A stretch of DNA of 64,000 nt from NCBI GenBank assembly GCA_027625915.1, contig JANTQA010000029.1:3038001-3102000 (forward strand), in the 5' to 3' direction. Both the position numbers and the translations under genes were made by a program. A model generated the notes under the pieces. It ran no database searches. It was not told the origin of the DNA and saw only the letters and a list, made by a program, of their open reading frames with translations. Positions 35,280 through 46,595 of this stretch are shown here, one piece after another. How positions within the stretch are numbered: the stretch's first letter is position 1; each line of letters begins with the position of its first letter. The stretch comes from Anaeramoeba flamelloides. Lineage: Eukaryota; Metamonada; Anaeramoebidae.

Positions 35280-35865
35280 ATCTTGTTTCTCTCTTTTTGC
35301 AACAACAAAGAAAACAAAAAAATTAAAATTTTACTTTTTTTTTTTCAATTTTTGTTTTTGATTTTATTTTGTTTTGCTTCTTTTTTAAAAAAAAATAAAA
35401 AAAAAACAAAAACAAACAAACTTTCTTGATACTCACCCAAATATAATTTAACTACTTGACAAATAATTTCATAATTAATGAAAAAAAAAAAAAAACTTTA
35501 ATTCTTTACACACTTTTTCCAAATAAAAAGAATATGAATTACCAAAAACATACATGAAATCAAATCTTTGTGTCAGTTGTGCTATTCATAGAAAATTAGT
35601 CCGTGTCAGAAGTAGAACTGATAGACGTAAAAGAGATCCACCAAGAAGAAGAGGTAGAGGCAGAGGCGGAAGAGGAAGAGGTGCAAGAGGAAGAGGACGT
35701 GGTAGAGGACAACAAAGAGGAAGAGGAAGAGGCAGAGGTAGAGGTAGAGGTAGAGGACAACAAGGTGGACGAGGTAGAGGCAGAGGACAACAAAGAGGTA
35801 GAGGTAGAGGCCGAGGACAACAAAACACTAAATTTTCAAGATTTAGTAACAACTCAAAAAATTAA
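35052..35865 (+). CDS. RPS26: Ribosomal protein eS26 with RG-rich tail
   Basis: Exons 35052-35232 and 35531-35865 (intron 298 bp, GT-AG, phase 1) give 171 residues. The start [17 protein letters not shown] and the segments [15 protein letters not shown]-like [14 protein letters not shown] and CVSCAIH are diagnostic. The zinc ligands C23, C26, C74 and C77 fall at the same residue numbers as in human eS26. The protein is a small-subunit component near the mRNA exit site. The family's usual short Pro/Arg-rich tail is replaced by about 60 residues of RG/RGG/GQQ repeat (about 99-158), then [13 protein letters not shown]. That repeat is coded by an AGAGG(T/A) purine array with a raised GC content. 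Such RG tails bind RNA and are common arginine-methylation targets; here that is inference. Confidence 0.96.
35233..35530 (+). other. Intron of eS26 with T/C-rich start
   Basis: Donor GTAGGT, then a pyrimidine run (TTTTC repeats) within 50 bases, and acceptor AAAAG before 35531. Phase 1 is kept (G|AA). Fusing without this intron would lose the YELPKTYMK segment between the two zinc-ligand pairs. Confidence 0.85.
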
Positions 35866-35963
35866 ATCTATTTTAATTCTTTTTAGATGATAACAACTTA
35901 AATCTTTCTTCTTACACAAAAAAAAAAATTTACAAGAATAGAAACAAAGTTCATTGCTTTAAT

Positions 35964-35999
<36 letters not shown>

Positions 36000-36384
36000 C
36001 TTTTGCTTTTTGTTTTTTTTATTTTTTATTTTTTATATTTTTTTCATCAAAATTTTTCACGACTTTCTTCAACAAACATATTTGTACACAGAACACAAAC
36101 TAATCAAAAAACAAATGATCTCTTGGAAAGATAAATCATGTTCTAAGAAAGAGATGGAAATAATTTTTTTTTACAATTTTTTTGATGAAACACAATTCTG
36201 AGATAATATACCGATCAAATGAAAACAAGGTAACTCTGTTATTCTAAATCAATACTTTTTATAATTGAAAAGATCTTTGTGCAATTTTCCAATTGATGTA
36301 ACTTTGGATTTTCATATTTTTTAATCGTCTGAATATTTTTTGAGATTCTCGACCGTGGTAATCAATTTCTTTTTTTTCTGAGAA

Positions 36385-36625
36385 ACCTTAGAAAAACAAA
36401 TACTGTTTGAACGTAGTAAGGCACTTTATTAATTATGGCTTATTTTTAAATGTGATCGAAATTGGCTGATATTTGAGAATCAAAAGCTTTCGATTGTGAA
36501 TTTTTTTAAAAAATTGATGTTTTTGATGGAAATCAAAGTATGGGTCATGTATTTCAAAAGCCAAATCACTTCACTGGAATAACCTATAATTGTCTCAAAT
36601 CTCCAAATGTCAACAACAACTAGCA
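36385..36625. repeat. Dispersed repeat, direct partner at 27690-27960
   Basis: See the shared blocks named at 27690-27960. This copy has the clearer AGTAAGGCACTTTATT and AATTGGCTGATATTTGAG segments. Non-coding and diverged. Confidence 0.5.
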
Positions 36626-37244
36626 CAAGCAAAATTTAAGTACTGTCTAATTATTAAAGAATGTGAAGATCACTTTTTTGACTCCAAACATTCTAATTAA
36701 CTTAGGAATTGGTGTCATCAGTGATTAGTCTAAAATCAAGATATGTTGATAATTAAAAGTAAATGGTATTAGTAACAATTTGTTTACATAACTCTAAAAA
36801 ATCGATTAAAAATAACATTGCACAATAAATTATTTATTTATTAACATAAGATCAAATTTCAAGAATTTTGATTTTTTTGGAATATTTTTTAAATTATTTA
36901 ATGTTTTTTTTTGATTTTCCAGAATCCAGTTTCCAATTATCTAATCCTTAGGATACGATAAATATTTTTTAGACAGATTGTCCAAAATTTGGAAATGGGT
37001 ACTTTTAAATCTAAAAACAAAAAACTAAAATCCGTTACAAAATTTTGATAAATTAAATTATTTTTTTCTATTAAAACATAAAAATGGATTTTAACTAGAA
37101 ATAATAAATTAGACCTAATAAATAATTGAATTATTAACATTTATTGATAATTTTCAAATATCCATGGAAAAAAAAAAAAAACGAAATAAAAAGCTAAAAT
37201 AAATAATATATGTGTTCTAAATTCTGAAGTAAACTATCTTTCAT

Positions 37245-37692
37245 AATAATTGGCCCATTAAAAATCAAATTTTAAATAAAAATATTTTTAATAATTGAAG
37301 TTATCTATTATAATATAAAAATTTAGATTTTAATATTCAATAATATACTCAAGAGATATTTATTTTTTGTCTAAAAATAAATGAAAAAAAAAAAATAAAA
37401 AAAAACTGTTAAAAAAAATTGGGACATTTATTTTGAAATAAGCATTACCTAAAAAATAGAAATTTTGAAAAAGTTGAAAAACCCATTTATCGATTCTCCT
37501 TCTATTAGAATAACCAAATCTAATCACTTTTTCATAGTTGAAACTAAAATTTTCATTAATTCATCTGTTACTTCTTTTCAATTTTTCATTTTCATTTTCC
37601 ATTTTAACAAAACAATGTTGAAAAAATAAAAAAGAGAAAAAATGATTTATTTGCAAACTTTTCATTGTGAGAGGAAAAACTTCAAAACGATA
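37245..37692. repeat. Dispersed repeat, inverted partner at 5970-6412
   Basis: Reverse complement of 5970-6412 over about 440 bp with small gaps. The outer ends correspond to TTGGCCCATTAAAAATC (left here) and GAGAGGAAAAACTTCAAAACGAT (right here). No inverted repeats at the ends and no coding capacity, so the mode of spread is unclear. Confidence 0.7.
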
Positions 37693-38633
37693 CTAAAGCA
37701 ATTCATTATTCAAATGTAAGATTTCCTATTTATTCTGAAATTTAGTTTACTATCAACTATAAAATATATTGACATAAGTTATATCAATTTAATATTGAAT
37801 AATTAATCAATCAAATATTTAGAGAACAGTAATCCATTTTATTTTTGTTTTTCAATTTAAAGTGACCCAATTATAACGTTATATCAGTTTTTGGAAATTT
37901 TTATCTCATTTAAAGGATTATTTTACCTAATTGAACAAAGTAAAGAAAAAAAAAAAATGATAAAAAAATAAACTAAAAATATAAATATTGGGAAAAATCT
38001 AATTCTTTCCAATTCAAAATATATAGTGATATTTTTAACCCGATTAAACTTTTTGAATTGTAGTTTCATTGAAAGTTTAAAACCCCTTACTGATAATATT
38101 TCACAATGAAATTTAAAAAAATTTTTACAATGTATTTTTTTTTTTTTTTGCACCCACATCAGAATTTTGCATAAAGTATTTATTTATTGTCACCAATAAT
38201 TATTTTTTTATCATATGGGTATTTATAAAAGTATCAAAAAATGTTAATACGTCATTAACTAATAGGACGAATAAAGCCCCTCTTCTTCAATTGATTTATT
38301 GTTTGCTTTAAACCAACTCAATCTACAATCCCAAAAATTAAAAAACTGGAGTTTAATCCTATATTTAATTTCAAAGAAAACAAACTTTTAAAATTTTGAT
38401 AAAAAATAATAAAAAATATTATCAAAATAAAAAATGAATTTTTTCCAAAAAATATTTTATGAATTATTTAATTTTATTTTTTTCTGACTTGTGAAATTCA
38501 CATTTTTTAAAAGGAAATTAAAGTGAATATTTTTAAAGAATAAAGTAAAAAAAAAAAATTAAAAATATTAAAAGGTTTTTGTAGTTATATTTTGTATTCA
38601 AAAAAAAAAAAAAAAATATTTCAAAAATTAAAA

Positions 38634-41600
38634 TTAAATTTCAGAATTGTCGTCCAGGGAAATATCATTTTGTGAAATTTGAAGGTCCGATTTATATGGG
38701 CCGGTATCATCGGTCTGTTCTTCTATTAATTCCTGGGGAGCGGAATCCTTTAGATCACCTATTGTACTATTATTAGGCAAATATGCATAAGAAAGCATAA
38801 TAAATGCCACATTAAGGATCGAAAAGGAAGCTGTGAATTCAAGAGTTGTATTTCTTAATTTTGGAAGATAGTTACCAATACGAACTATAAACATTAATGT
38901 TGATATTGTAAAAAAAATTGAAAAAAAGAAATAAAATCTTTTTTGTCGTTTATAATGCCCTCTAACCTCAAGAAAAGTACGGACTGAAGAATAAATCAAC
39001 CACACAATGTAAACAGAATAAGAAACCCAAAACAATATTTTCACTGTCATGTATGCAGGAATATCATTTATTGATTCATATTGTGGGTCGTCATGTTCAT
39101 GAACCCTATTCCAAACATATTGTATTAAGAACGTCACATACATTATAATTAATGGTATAAATTTTGGCAAATAAAATTTTTTAAAGCTTCTTTTTTGATT
39201 TTTCTAGAAGGTGGAAAATAATTAGAATATTTATATTTTAAAATATATAAAAATAATATATATTTTTTTTTAATTACTGGGTAATAATTAATAAAGATAA
39301 TTCTACTTACAATCTGAAAACCGTCTATTATAAATAGCCAAAACCCATCCAAAACAATCAAAAAAGTTGTTAAGAAAATTGAATCCATAATTTTAACAAC
39401 AGGCGAATCTGATAAAATAATAATTGGGTACAGAGGATTATTATAGAATAATAATAGCAACGTAAGAACAATGACCCATTTTTGTTCAAGTTCAAAACTT
39501 TGAAATGGGATGCCTTTGAATCGATATATAATATAGCATAAAATAAATATTAAATTGATAACAAAAATATATCGCCAATATAATTCATAAAGTGTTGTTT
39601 TTTTGTGAAGATAAAACGTCTATTAAATATTATTATTATTATTATTATTATTACATTAAAGATTTGTTTGTTAGTTTTTATGTTATTTAACGCAATATGT
39701 AAGATTATTAATTGTGAGTATATGAACATAAATATATGTTCGCACACGTTTGGATAATTTAAAAAAAAAAAAAAAAAAAGGAAAAAGATAATTGCAAAAT
39801 TTCTGACAAATTAAAATTAATCCAAATTATTTTTTTTCAGAAAATATTAGGGAAATTCGTGACAATATTTTTTTAGTGAGAAAATAAGATTATCAAGGAC
39901 TTTGGCCGAATATAGCTAATTTCTGATTTTCTTATGAATAAAAATAGTTTTCACGAATTGAACACTTATTCCCGAAAAATATCTTTTTCAACTCAAAAAA
40001 TTAAGATATAATTTTATCCTTATATAAAAAATATAATCAACAAAGCACCATTTACATTATTTTGACATATTTTTTTAATGTTTATTGAATTTTTGAGTCA
40101 GCTTTTCAAGCATTAATTAAAAATAAAAAAAATTTCTCAATTTATTATAACTTTTTTTTTTTTTTTTTTTTGATTATAGTGAATTTGTCCATTATAGCGA
40201 GTTTTTAATACTATCAGAAATATTTCAGATTATCAGCAAAAAAACACAAATTAATGATAATCTACATTATCGTGAAAAGATAAATTATAAATTAATTTGT
40301 CGATCTGTCATGAAAATTCTAACATTACTGATAAACCCTATTTAATAGAATTGAAAAAATAAAAAATGAAACAAAAACATTTTAATAAACAACGTGTACT
40401 CGCCATTTTTGCATTCATTACAATTTTGATATACACAATTTGAAAATTAAATATTTTATCCTATTTGATGATCGTTCTAAAAAGAAAAGTTTCAGCAAAA
40501 TTAAAAAGAATTCAGAAAATTACCTTAAGGTAAATAAAATCAAGTCGTCATGATTTTAAATTTTACTAGGAATAAATTTCAAATATGTTACTTTAATAAT
40601 ATTTTGAAACACAGTATCTAACTCTACACACAATAAAGAACAAACAACAAACAAAAACAAATAAAAACAAAAAAAAAATCAATTTATATATATATATTTT
40701 TAAACTCAAACATTTTATTTGTGAAAATTTAAGGAAATAAATTTTGATCAAAACAGATAAGAAAGTGATTGTTTATCAAAAAAGTTTAGTATAGCACTGT
40801 AGTTGTTGTGGAAATATTTTGAGAATTCATTATGTTATTAGGCAAAGTTTGAAAATTTTTATGATCTTCTTTTATTTCTAATTCTAATTAGGTGAAATAA
40901 TTTGTATTTTACTAAGAAAAAAAGACTTTAAAAATGTTATTAGAAGTTATTTTAGAACACTTTAACTATTTTTTTAACGACGTCTTTTAAATCTCATTAA
41001 TCCCAAAAAATTGACTCGCTTCAATTGTTAATCTATTTAAATACATGATTTGGTTCAAAGAACCAAACTATTAGTTCAAATAGAGTTTTTTAAAAAAAGT
41101 CCTTCATTTAATGCATACTGTTTATAAATTGAATAAATTCCATTTCTTTGATTAAAAACTCTGATGAAATACAAAAACGGATTTTTTCTTTTGGTTTTCG
41201 AAACAAACCAATCTCATTTTTTTTAAAAAAATTAAATTGTTTGGTCTCTTTTTTCGAAGAAAAAAAAGAGAAAAGAAAACATTAATAAGAGGGATTTCAA
41301 AAGGAGTAAGAAAAAAATTACAAATTTTAGAACTAAAAAAAAAAAAAAAAATTTATTTTTCACTAAAGTCAAATTAAGAAATTTTAAGAGGAATGTTCAA
41401 AATCATTCATTGTTAAGAACACATAATAGATGCAAGATTTTATATTTGATGGCTTTTTTGGATGTTTCTTAACAATTGTGGAATAAAGGAAGAAATAGAG
41501 ACTTTTGAAAAGTTGGATCATCTGGTTTGTATTCTGGTGCAATTTAAACTAAAGTATGTCTCTAATGGAACCAATTTAACATATAATTTCAATGTTTTCA

Positions 41601-44600
41601 ATCATAAAGTGGGAGAAAAAAGGATTCTTTGAAGAGCAAGTTCTTCAAGGCATCAGTAACAATAACACATTAGTTTTTTATTGTTTTTTTTTTTATTTAT
41701 TTTTTTTTATTGAGTTAAATACCGGGTTGAAAAAATACATATCAACTCATATTGTTTCATTTGTTCAACAATCACCAATTATATTTCCTCGTTTTGGATC
41801 CCCTTCCAGACTCAAAATATGATATTGTTCTAGTGCTAAGGTGATATTAATAATCGTTTTGAAACTCATCAACGTCATCCTATATCAATTTGAACAATAT
41901 CATATTTCTCGTTCTTCCATACCAAACTCGTAACATAACAAGGTGATTGTTTCCAAACCGAACCAATAAACACCATTATTTTTTAATGGTACTTTAAAGA
42001 ACTTGCTCTTCAAAGGATCTTTTTTCACCAACTTTATGATTGAAAAAATGAAGTTAAATCTTAAATTGGTTCTATTGAAGACAAAACTTGGCTTAAATTT
42101 TACAGAGACAAACTAAATCGTCCCAACTTTCCATTAGATCTATTTCTTCTTTTATTCCCCATTTTTTTAAGGAATACAAGAAAACGATCAAATATAAAAT
42201 ACTACATATACTGGATGTTCTTAACAATGATTGATTTTGAACATTCTTATAAAAATTTCTTAATTTGACTTTGTGTAAAAAAATTTTGTTTTTTTGTTTT
42301 TTTTTTCTTTCCTTAAATTTGTAATTTTCTTTTTTTATCAAAGCTCTTATGGTTAGAAAACTTAAGGTAATAAAGAAAAAATAATAAAAATAAAGTGAAA
42401 AAAAAAATCTTTAAAATAATAAAAAAATATACAAATTCAGGCACCCAGTTCCCCACTCTGAGAGGTAGTGCCTAGGTTTTTTTTAATTCAAAAGAATTGA
42501 GCAAAATCAAAGATTTTACTCCATTCTTTTGAATTTTAAAAAAAAAAAACCTAACGACAGTGAAATACCAATTATTAATCACGGATTGTGGAATTTTTAT
42601 CTATAATCGATAATCTTTCTATCGGGTTTTTGCTCCTCCTGTGTATTCTGGGGACGTATCGTCAAGTGCCGTCAAGTGCCTAGGTTTTCTTGAAGTTTTC
42701 TATTTTATTGAGATAATCAATAGATTTTCGTCAGGTTTTTTTTTTTACTTTTAGAAATAAACCGAAAAATCTAATAAATTTTCTATTTTATTTAGAAAAC
42801 CTCAAAAAAACCTAGAAAACTTCACAAATAAATAGAAAACTCAAAAAAAACCTAAAACACTTAACAGATAAAACAGAAAACCTCAAGAAAACCTAACGGT
42901 ACTTTTTTTTAATTAGAAATAATTTAGTAAAATCAATGATTTTACTCAATTCTTTCAAACCTTGGAAAACCTAACGACAGTGGATAGCTTCTATTTGGTC
43001 ATGAAAATGATAATTTTATTTTTTATACATATTTTAAATATTTTTCTTCTTCTCTTTTTTTTATTTGATAATTTTTCTTTAATTACTCCTTTCTCTAAAT
43101 AAATAAAAGTAATTTTCTTTTTTTCAACTTTTGAAATCTTTTAAAAATGGTCTTTTTTCGGGAAAATTATTAATTTTCAAATTTGGACAAATTTACAAAA
43201 TCTGTCAAAATAGTCAATTTCAAAAAAATATATTGACTGTGGGTATTTAAAACCCATTTTCAGGTGGGTTAAGGTATGTTTGGGTAGACTAGAGTATGTT
43301 AGGGTGGCTTGGATGGTATTACAGCGAATTTTGACTAGGATTTTGAAAAAAAAAATGTTAAAGATAGGAATTAGACTTATGTGTCACTTGTTTTAAGGGG
43401 TAAAAATTCCACTTAACTTTGATAGTTATATTTGGGTTTCTAACAAATTTTTAAAAATATTTAGTATTGATGATTTCAACATTTTGGATTTTCTACAATA
43501 TAAGTAATAAAATACTACTAATCATAAAATAATCTTTTTATTTTTTCCTCCCATAATCATTAAAAATCATTAAAAACTTTTATACTGATAGAAAATAATC
43601 AAGGAATTCTTCAAAAATACGAAAAAAAAATTCAATTTGACCAATTTTGAAATTTAATAATATACCCTCTTTTTTCTACTTTTGTTTGTAAAAAAGAGAT
43701 CAAATGTTTTTTTTTTTAAAATGAAATTGGTTTTCAATCAAAATGAAAAAAAAAAAAAAAACCAACAGTTTGAATTTAGACATCGTTTCCCAACAAAGAA
43801 ATGTAATTGAATATGTTTCCAAACTTTATAGGAAAATTGAAGGTATTTTATTATTATTATTATTATTATTTTGACTTCTATTTAACAAGTGTTTTGGTTC
43901 CTTTAAGCAAATTATTTGTTCAAAATCTTAATAATTGAGACAAAAGATCCTTTGGGGTTTCTAAAATCAAAAATCTCACAAAAAAAATTTATTAAGTTCT
44001 TTTAAAATAACTTTAAATACCATTTTTAAATTTAAATTTCTTGGCAAAATACTTCTCATTTTACTCAGTTAGAATCGAAAATAGCAAGATACAAAATTAC
44101 CAACTTTGCCTAATCACTCAATAATTTCTCAAAATCTTTCCATAACAATTAAAATAATATCTAAATTTTTTTAGAGGTCTAATCTCTTTCTTATGTGTAG
44201 TTATTAAAAAATACGTATATACTTATAATTTCACAAATCAAAAGTTTGGGTTTTTAAAAAAATAAATAGTATGTATCTTTCATTTTACAAATTTTAGGGC
44301 AGGTTTTATAATAATAAAAAAAAAAAAACGTGTTAAAATTCTGATTTTTTTTATACAACATGTTAAATTGGATGTTATTAATAAAATGGTTTTTTATTAT
44401 ATTTTTTCTATTAAAAATTTATAATATTTCCATTTTAAAAAACGCCTTGACAACATAACTATAACATGTTATTTTGTTTTAAAAAAAGTTCTATGGGAAG
44501 AATATTAAAAAAGATAAGTATCCAGCAGGCAAAACATATTTTTATTATAACGCAATTAAAGAAATATATTTTTCAAAAATAATCATTTTCCATTTTTAAA

Positions 44601-45904
44601 TCTGCAATTATTGGAAAAAAGTTAAGTTAAATTTAAAGAAAATTTGTTTGAACTCCTTGAAAAAAAACAAAAATGTGTGATTTTTTCAAAATTTATACTT
44701 TATATATATAGGAGAGAAAAGACCATTTTCTTACATATAATAGATAATGTAATTTTGATTACTGCCAGTTTCACTTTTAAGGTACAAACTTTGAAGGAAA
44801 TTTAAGTCAGAAAAAAATCTTAAATTAAGGTACAAAATATGTAATTTTTTTTTGTTTCAAATTATTTTACGAGAATTTGTATTTTGTGCCTTAATTTGAG
44901 ATTTTTCTGTGCCTTAAATTTTGTTCAAAGTTTGTACCTTAAAAGTGAAACTGACTGTAACTCAAAAACTTGTTTTTCAATTTCAAGCACCATTAAGAAT
45001 ACAATTAACTAGACAACACATTTGTTGTTAAAAAAAAAACATTTTTGAAAGTATTTTCAGAACTTAAATTATTGTTGGGTGAACGAGACACGTTTTTTTT
45101 TATTTACTGTCACTTATCTTTTAATTTTGTTTTGTTTCCGAAATTGAAGTGATACTCAAAAGAGTTGTATTGGCTTTTCACTCACTCAAGTTTTGAAAAA
45201 AGAAAAACTAAAAGAAAAAGAAAAAGATCAAGATCAAGACAAAAGAAAGGATGACAAAAAAACAAATTTAAAAGGCTGCTTACTTCGAGATAAATGTTTG
45301 AAAAATTATGTTTTGATTCTGTTAAATCATAGCCAACAACTATTTGATAATTTTTATAATGAATAAAAGGTACGTAGACCATAGTGTGCTTTGAACCATT
45401 GCTTTTTGGCTAAAAAAAGGTTTAGTAATTGAAATGATTTGTTTTGTTGTTTTAGATTTTGAATAAGGCTAATTACAAAAACAAAAAGAACTTGGACACA
45501 AAAGAAAAAGATTTATTGAAATATACTTGACAGCTAATTTTCCTCGTGTGTTCGGATTCTGAGATATAAGTCCATTTAGTTGTAGAGTTAATTTCATTAC
45601 TATTGCTTCCATGAAGTGTAACATTAAATTTTACTTGATCAGTAATTTCCTTGCTTTCTTCACTTTCAAAAAATGAATCAACAAAAATAAATTGGTTCAG
45701 CCGATCCAGATTTAGTATTTCAAGGTCGATCTGTGATTCTTTTTGAGAAATTGTATTTTTGTCTTCTGTTAGATCTTGCTGTGGTGGCGCAAACCAACCA
45801 ATTAATAGTAACAAAAAGATCAAAAAGACTAAAACGAAATAAAACATAAACATTTTTTTCGATTTCCAATAGTCAAGAAGAAACTCTGATTTGTTTAATT
45901 TCAT
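38634..45904 (-). CDS. TMEM181: TMEM181/Wntless-like seven-TM protein, four exons
   Basis: Exons 45904-45527, 45409-45284, 39619-39311 and 39203-38634 all join in phase 0 with GT-AG introns of 117, 5663 and 107 bp, giving 460 residues, close to animal TMEM181. An N-terminal TM helix (about 18-38) is followed by a lumenal beta-rich domain (about 45-175; includes HYKNYQIVVGYDL, matching the YTQYTVIVGFE stretch of animal TMEM181). Then come about seven TM helices. Family landmarks in order are ELEQKWVIVLTLLLLFYNNP, LYPIIILSD, the DGFWLFIIDGFQI segment, FYLPKFIPLI, VHEHDDPQY and KILFWVSYSVYIVWL. The C-terminal tail is acidic (SDLQISQNDISLDDNSEI). TMEM181 is a poorly understood Wntless-related GOLD-domain seven-TM protein of the secretory/plasma membranes. 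The giant intron holds most of the gene length. Confidence 0.88.
40710..41985. repeat. 1.25 kb dispersed element, copy B
   Basis: Full-length relative of 24955-26215 (same orientation). The left part (40710-41120) also matches 55680-56095 in reverse complement at high identity by eye, including TTGATCAAAACAGATAAGAAAGTGATTG-type and AATACATGATTTGGTTCAAAG-type blocks. The coding remnant seen in copy A is broken here. The small frame 41592-41822 runs through this element and is not counted as a gene. Confidence 0.75.
41385..42280. mobile_element. Fold-back structure with arms of about 260 bp
   Basis: The left arm 41385-41645 (AAGAGGAATGTTCAAAATCATTCA .. GGATTCTTTGAAGAGCAAG) is matched in reverse complement by 41995-42278 (..CTTGCTCTTCAAAGGATC .. 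TGATTTTGAACATTC). About 350 bp lie between. Copy A at 24955-26215 has the left arm but not the inverted arm, so this copy gained a second, inverted part of the same element. The right arm keeps an open minus-strand frame (42341-42093) with the WGIKEEIDL ending. Confidence 0.7.
42440..42990. repeat. Nested-hairpin repeat (AACCTAACG family), copy 2
   Basis: The most elaborate copy. It starts with a GTGCCTAGGTTTT unit, then AATTCAAAAGAATTGAGC and its complement around an AAAATCAAAGATTTTACT core, then AAACCTAACGACAGTG. The set then repeats with GTCAAGTGCCGTCAAGTGCC and tandem CCTCAAAAAAACCTAGAAAAC units, and closes with another hairpin ending GGAAAACCTAACGACAGTGG at about 42985. Hairpins are nested inside an overall inverted arrangement. 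Non-coding. Confidence 0.75.
43241..43670. repeat. Dispersed repeat, inverted partner at 28020-28450
   Basis: Matches 28020-28450 in reverse complement. The left part here is G-rich on the plus strand (GGTGGGTTAAGGTATGTTTGGGTAG and related blocks). A similar G-rich flavour appears at about 47610-47660 and may be a further diverged piece. Non-coding. Confidence 0.75.
44040..44255. repeat. Inverted fragment of the 1.25 kb family
   Basis: Reverse complement of the left end of copy A (24970-25150), with AACTTTGCCTAATCA, TCTCAAAATCTTTCCATAAC, TTTTTTTAGAGGTCTAATC and TTTCTTATGTGTAGTTAT blocks. Only the first 200 bp or so of the element is present. Confidence 0.65.
44762..44957. mobile_element. Palindromic TA-flanked MITE, copy 1
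   Basis: An almost perfect palindrome of about 196 bp, starting CTGCCAGTTTCACTTTTAAG and ending with the complement (CTTAAAAGTGAAACTGACTG). It is flanked by TA on both sides (44760-44761 and 44958-44959). The internal repeated unit is AAGGTACAAA / TTTGTACCTT. TA flanks with CAGT-type ends point to a Tc1/mariner-like non-autonomous element (inference). It lies in the TMEM181 intron. Confidence 0.8.
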
Positions 45905-46249
45905 TGCTCAAGTATTTAACAATAAATGAAAAAATGAAATAAATCGAAATTATTTTTTGTTTAGGACTGTAATAAGTTTTTTCAGAAATACAAAAGATAC
46001 CCGCGTTGCAGTTTTAAAAACACCAATTCTTTTTTTTCTATTAAGGCATCAGTAACCATAAAAAATATTATTATAAATTTAATTGTGAATTTAAAATTTT
46101 TGTGATATTTCCTGAAATTTTTAAAAACAAGATAAAAAATTCAATTATAAAAATGAAAAAAATACTTTGTATGATAATAGCCCTGTTCAAGTTTGTTAAT
46201 TGTTTAAGATTGGGATAATTATTGACTAATTGAAAATATTTTAAATAAA

Positions 46250-46595
46250 ATCTATTTATTTAAGAATCAAATTGTGGAAATAATGACTCGAGACTTATTA
46301 GAATGCTGATTATATAAATTACACTTGCTCAAAACAACATTCAATCAATCAAAAAACACTCTGTTTCAGTCAAAGGGGCCCTACATTTTTTGAAAATATC
46401 AATTATTTTTTATAATTGAACTTTGAAGAACAAATAAGAAATAATCAGAATAATACACATCCAAGAATAGTTATAATACACATGAAATTAAACTAATCAA
46501 TTAATATATTTTCTTAAAAATTTGAAAACCTCAATTATAATTCAGAATTGAGAAAAAAGAACAATATTCATTTTGATCTTCTTTAAAAAATTCAA
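46250..46595. repeat. Dispersed repeat related to 1550-1660 and 13100-13375
   Basis: The first 100 bp share ATTTAAGAATCAAA and TTCAATCAATCAAAAAAC with 1550-1660, and more loosely with 6770-6870 inside a MITE-like element. The rest (46375-46595) matches 13100-13375. It therefore links several partial copies into one family. Confidence 0.55.

Larger units (their letters stand above)
35866..38633. other. Convergent intergenic region between eS26 and TMEM181
   Basis: 2.8 kb. It starts with a 34-base T run at 35966-35999, and carries two dispersed repeats (36385-36625 and 37245-37692). Small frames at 36010-36201, 36937-37140 and 37923-38159 are AT-rich and without protein character. No gene is supported. 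Confidence 0.6.
39620..45282 (-). other. Giant intron 2 of the TMEM181 gene (5663 bp)
   Basis: The donor GTAAGC follows ..CTCGAA at 45284 and the acceptor TTAATAG precedes ACGTTT at 39619. It is phase 0, and the protein reads NIYLE|TFYLHKKTT across it, as the human protein does at this point. After the donor the sense strand is pyrimidine-rich. It contains a copy of the 1.25 kb family plus an inverted arm, the nested-hairpin array, a repeat shared with 28020-28450, an inverted fragment of the 1.25 kb family and a palindromic MITE: five repeat blocks in one intron. Confidence 0.75.

Noticed and set aside
35586-35890. Overlapping frames (poly-Glu, poly-Ser, poly-Pro/Leu) over the eS26 tail
   Set aside because: They are alternative readings of the purine repeat. 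The RG frame is the one continuous with the conserved eS26 core.
39550-39747. 65-residue minus-strand frame next to TMEM181 exon 3
   Set aside because: It is in another frame from the supported exon and runs through an ATT microsatellite (poly-Ile).
41592-41822. 76-residue frame in the TMEM181 intron
   Set aside because: It runs through a dispersed repeat and a poly-T tract; the corresponding frame is not kept in the other copy.
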